Source of the DNA: Aliivibrio sp.
GTDB lineage: Bacteria > Pseudomonadota > Gammaproteobacteria > Enterobacterales > Vibrionaceae
NCBI GenBank assembly: GCA_016764915.1
Contig: JAESQY010000029.1
Location: 1 to 37,693, forward strand
Length of the DNA: 37,693 nucleotides
Reading direction: 5' to 3'
In this document: positions 33,498 through 37,693 of the stretch, one piece after another
How the letters are laid out: each line of letters opens with the position of its first letter
Position numbering within the stretch: the first letter of the stretch is position 1
Program-made: the position numbers and the translations under genes
Notes under the pieces: model-generated
What the model was told of the DNA's origin: nothing
The model's database searches: none
The model's input: only the letters and a program-made list of their open reading frames with translations

Positions 33498-34244
33498 TTA
33501 TGCCGGAAGTGGCAACTCTCCATTTATGGCAAAGCATTCAAACGGGAATGTCGTCACCGCTCTATCACCTGTTTGTTTGAATGATACCTCGGTTGCCGTC
33601 ACTTCACACAACCATTGGTTCATTTCTTGTGGTCGAGGAGCAGTAAAAACAGCCGGAGTAAACACACCAACGCAGATCCCTTTCAGCGGATCACGGGCTG
33701 ACGGATATTCAAAAGCTTCAATGCCCGCCTCTCTCATTGTGGTGCCGAGCTGTTGGCAATGCTGATAGCCCTTGGGATCGGTTAACTCAGCCTGATAGGG
33801 CAAAAAAGCGGCTTGTTGTAATTGAACACCCTGCTCAGTACCGTAGCCCACTGAAAACAGGGTATGCTCAGTGCGAATCTGTGGTTTGATAGGTTCGGAA
33901 TCCATCGAAGTCCAAAAAACAAAACGGTAGTAGGCAGATTCGGCTAACGTTACTTCTATACCTGTGCCTGCATAGAAAATACTGGATTCAGAGCGACGAC
34001 CAAAGCGTGATCCCCAAGGCAGAGGAGGATAACGAAATGGCGTTTTTAGCAGATAGTGCAACTCACCACTTTCTGGCGCTATTGACGGTTTGCTCTCTTC
34101 TAACATCTGTTCGAGCAATGCCTGCTCTTCGAGTGTATCAACCAAATCCAACGTCGCGTTCTGTTCTTGGCTCTGCACCAACCGAAACAGAGTGCCACTT
34201 AATGGTTTAATCTCTGCTTCGCCATGACAGTCATGCCAAATCAT
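33498..34244 (-). CDS. RES-domain toxin, longer type (second TA module)
   Basis: This RES-domain protein of 248 aa has an N-terminal extension of about 65 residues not found in the first module's toxin. Key residues are present: the Arg region GSRFGRR (80-84), Tyr91 (IFYAG) and Glu102 (TLAESAYYRF). The C-terminal stretch EAFEYPSARDP and GICVGVFTPAVF is typical of this longer subgroup. It starts at ATG 34244, overlapping the antitoxin TGA (TGATG); a GTG one codon earlier is also open. Family members deplete NAD+ or ADP-ribosylate a target. It shares little sequence with the first toxin, so the two modules are independent acquisitions rather than a local duplication. Confidence 0.87.
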   Translation of the reverse strand: MIWHDCHGEAEIKPLSGTLFRLVQSQEQNATLDLVDTLEEQALLEQMLEESKPSIAPESGELHYLLKTPFRYPPLPWGSRFGRRSESSIFYAGTGIEVTLAESAYYRFVFWTSMDSEPIKPQIRTEHTLFSVGYGTEQGVQLQQAAFLPYQAELTDPKGYQHCQQLGTTMREAGIEAFEYPSARDPLKGICVGVFTPAVFTAPRPQEMNQWLCEVTATEVSFKQTGDRAVTTFPFECFAINGELPLPA

Positions 34245-34615
34245 CACACTTTGCCTCGCATGGCATCAACAAATTGCAATACCGAGACCAAACCTTGTAC
34301 GTTCTCAATCTGCTTATTGGGCACGCCTCCTGTCACTTTATTGTGACTCTGCATGAAGTGTTTGATCCAGACTTTATCTCCGCCAGTAAGAGTAAATAGT
34401 GCTCGGGTCATCCTCACCAACAACAGTGCTAATTCCCCCTGCTTTGATTTTGGGTCTAATGACGGATTCTGCTTCAAACGACTGATCGCCGTTCGATGAA
34501 CCCCGAGTACCGCCGCCAAATTCACCTGTTTCAGGCCCAGTTGATCTGAGGCGTTCAGTACCGCTTTTGCCAATACCACTTCTGGTGTCGCCGTTACTTT
34601 CTCTAACGCTGACAT
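34244..34615 (-). CDS. Xre-family antitoxin of the second RES module
   Basis: This 123-aa antitoxin has a clear helix-turn-helix (LKQVNLAAVLGVHRTAISRL, about 28-47) and a C-terminal DUF2384-like toxin-binding region (GGDKVWIKHFMQSHNK, then LVSVLQFVDAMRG). I start at ATG 34615, which has a GAGGG ribosome site. A GTG at 34645 is in frame but lies within the operator half-site. The promoter and an 8-bp inverted repeat just upstream indicate autorepression. Toxin translation is coupled by a TGATG overlap. Confidence 0.88.
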   Translation of the reverse strand: MSALEKVTATPEVVLAKAVLNASDQLGLKQVNLAAVLGVHRTAISRLKQNPSLDPKSKQGELALLLVRMTRALFTLTGGDKVWIKHFMQSHNKVTGGVPNKQIENVQGLVSVLQFVDAMRGKV

Positions 34616-34637
34616 AAAGCCCTCACTTAATTGTTCT

Positions 34638-34669
34638 ATTTGCACTAATTTTAGACCATATGTGCAAAT
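34638..34669. promoter_or_regulatory. Inverted-repeat operator of the second RES/Xre operon
   Basis: ATTTGCAC (34638-34645) and GTGCAAAT (34662-34669) are perfect inverted repeats 24 bp apart, centre to centre. They bracket the -10 box, as expected for a dimer or paired-dimer antitoxin that represses its own operon. Confidence 0.7.
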
Positions 34670-34676
34670 ATGACAA
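34648..34676 (-). promoter_or_regulatory. Sigma-70 promoter of the second RES/Xre operon
   Basis: On the minus strand TTGTCA (34676-34671) and TAAAAT (34653-34648) are separated by 17 bases. The -35 abuts the lacZ stop codon, so the TA operon lies directly downstream of lacZ with its own promoter. Confidence 0.7.
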
Positions 34677-34677
34677 A

Positions 34678-37693
<3,016 letters not shown>

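Overview
The window looks like chromosomal DNA of a marine gammaproteobacterium, most probably a Vibrio or close relative. The reasons are indirect. It is moderately AT-rich, has two chemoreceptors and a Vibrio/Shewanella-type REP-associated transposase, and carries enterobacteria-like metabolic proteins (LacZ, YjjI/YjjW, a FucA-type aldolase). There is no rRNA, tRNA, CRISPR array or prophage. Species cannot be fixed by eye.

Left part (1-6.9 kb) is the accessory region. It holds the 3' end of a chemoreceptor gene and a complete REP-associated transposase (RAYT) element. Next comes a minus-strand operon: a PAS fragment, a PAS-GGDEF diguanylate cyclase and a pepsin-like (family A1) aspartic protease, joined by overlapping start/stop codons. 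A second, deleted RAYT copy follows in the same orientation, then a RES/Xre toxin-antitoxin pair. A pepsin fold in a bacterium, translationally coupled to a c-di-GMP synthase, is the most unusual item in the window.

From 6.9 to 14.9 kb are a LysR regulator divergent from a D-amino-acid dehydrogenase, an AGCS alanine/glycine:cation symporter, a DsbA-like lipoprotein, a dCache chemoreceptor and a small ABM-domain protein, mostly separated by clear hairpin terminators.

From 14.9 to 23.3 kb lies a coherent catabolic locus. A SorC-type regulator is divergent from a frameshifted FucU/RbsD-type mutarotase gene, a ribose-type ABC importer (ATPase, permease, binding protein), a methylthioribose kinase (MtnK), a methylthioribose-1-phosphate isomerase (MtnA) and a FucA-like class II aldolase. 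No other methionine-salvage gene is present. The set therefore reads as uptake of 5-methylthioribose or 5-deoxyribose followed by the 'DHAP shunt', ending in dihydroxyacetone phosphate and a small aldehyde.

From 23.3 to 37.7 kb are an OmpA-family porin, a cNMP/CBS/DUF294 nucleotidyltransferase overlapping a DEDDh exonuclease, a BCCT transporter, an AEC transporter, the glycyl-radical enzyme pair YjjI/YjjW with a convergent LysR regulator, a second unrelated-looking RES/Xre module with a readable promoter-operator, and lacZ, whose 5' end runs off the right edge.
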